The position numbers and the translations under genes were made by a program. Shown one piece after another: positions 5,831 to 6,198 of a DNA stretch of 6,198 bases; position 1 is the stretch's first letter; each line of letters opens with the position of its first letter. Location: assembly GCA_934755305.1 (NCBI GenBank), contig CAKVLD010000114.1:1-6198 (forward strand), read 5' to 3'. Origin of the DNA: an uncultured Clostridium sp. GTDB taxonomy: Bacteria; Bacillota; Clostridia; Clostridiales; Clostridiaceae. A model generated the notes under the pieces. That model did no database searches. It saw only the letters and a program-made list of their open reading frames with translations, and had not been told where the DNA came from.

Positions 5831-5837
5831 AGCCATA
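5742..5837. repeat. Right copy of the two-hairpin direct repeat
   Basis: This 96-nt copy has the same orientation as 118-214. Hairpin A is a perfect 9-bp stem, CCTCTTAAG with CTTAAGAGG around CCTAGGT (5747-5771). Compared with the left copy it has two compensated base-pair changes, one repaired mismatch and one fewer loop base. Hairpin B (5772-5804) is identical in both copies, and the tail differs at one base (ATATTTG for ATATTTA). Like the left copy it starts directly after the T tract of a plus-strand terminator. The two copies bracket the whole lysR/sigma island. Confidence 0.85.
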
Positions 5838-6038
5838 GATAGATACTAAATTATTATCAATTACTTATATTACATATAATTACTTAATAAAGTGTAAAGT
5901 TTTTTATAAAAACTATTAAATTATAAATATAAATGATATAATTGATTCATAAAAAAGGTAATTAATTATTAATAAAAAACTATAAATAAAGTATATTTTA
6001 CTAATGAATTAGATATAAATTAAAAATAAATAATTGAA
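5838..6038. other. Gene-free A/T-rich stretch before the acetyltransferase gene
   Basis: I see no open frame of useful length on either strand. The only structure I note is a 17-nt inverted repeat, AGTTTTT-TAT-AAAAACT (5898-5914), too A/T-only to interpret. A promoter for the downstream gene must lie here or read through from upstream, but several weak -10-like words compete and none has a convincing -35. The operator words found before the 559-aa gene and the operon are not repeated here. Confidence 0.5.
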
Positions 6039-6053
6039 ATGAAGAATAATAAT

Positions 6054-6198
6054 ATGAATTATTTAATAAGAAGAAAAACTAGGGAAGATTGTGCTCCTGT
6101 AGTTCATGTCGCTACAGTGGTTTGGAATGAAACTTATAAAGGAATAGTAGATGATGATTTTTTAAATAAATTATACGAAACTGAAGAGCAAAGAGCAA
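6054..6198 (+). CDS. GNAT-family N-acetyltransferase, N-terminal fragment
   Basis: The first 48 codons are present, then the window ends. MNYLIRRKTREDCAPVVHVATVVWNETYKGIVDDDFLNKL follows the usual start of GNAT proteins: a first strand with the IR motif, an acidic EDCAPV turn and helix, and W-ETYKGI-DD-FL, as in many small-molecule or protein N-acetyltransferases using acetyl-CoA. The acetyl-CoA-binding motif would lie downstream and cannot be checked. The start is uncertain: an in-frame ATG at 6039 adds five residues (MKNNN), and neither start has a good ribosome binding site. The shorter start is chosen because it places the first strand as usual in the family. It lies outside the repeat-bounded island and is probably unrelated to it. 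Confidence 0.8.
   Translation, partial: MNYLIRRKTREDCAPVVHVATVVWNETYKGIVDDDFLNKLYETEEQRA

Overview
The window is very A+T-rich (roughly three quarters A/T). It reads with the standard code: tryptophan is TGG and TGA does not appear inside genes. Strong AGGAGG-type ribosome binding sites precede most genes. This fits a low-GC Gram-positive lineage (Bacillota or a non-parasitic relative of the Mycoplasmatota); I cannot name the genus.

Layout. Positions 1-316 carry no gene. They hold an intrinsic terminator for something upstream (81-116), a 97-nt structured repeat (118-214) and a promoter region. A 559-residue protein of unknown function follows (317-1996, +), with a middle segment that weakly recalls phage-associated PBECR4-type nuclease-like domains. 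It converges, with one base between, on a LysR-family regulator (1998-2891, -), and the two share a bidirectional terminator formed by their own last codons. Divergent from lysR across a 130-bp intergenic region is a tight three-gene operon (3022-5725, +): a 201-aa orphan protein, a 317-aa sigma-70-like protein with a good region 4 and an eroded region 2, and a 369-aa acidic helical orphan protein. After the operon terminator comes a second copy of the structured repeat (5742-5837), then a gene-free A/T-rich stretch, then the first 48 codons or so of a GNAT acetyltransferase that runs off the window.

How the parts may work together. The lysR/operon intergenic region holds an ATAAC-N5-GTTAT dyad (T-N11-A form) centred about 65 bp upstream of the predicted operon start, the usual LysR-type position. 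A closely related promoter block, with the same ATAACCAAA and TATAACATATAAAT words, lies in front of the 559-aa gene. I infer that LysR controls both the operon and the 559-aa gene, and that the sigma-like protein adds a second transcriptional layer. This is a self-contained regulatory island of unknown purpose.

The island is bracketed by direct repeats about 5.6 kb apart. Each repeat has two hairpins; one is kept by compensatory base changes, so the structure itself seems to be selected. No recombinase or transposase is in the window, so mobility is a hypothesis. The repeat pair could equally be two copies of a small structured RNA or an intergenic repeat family.
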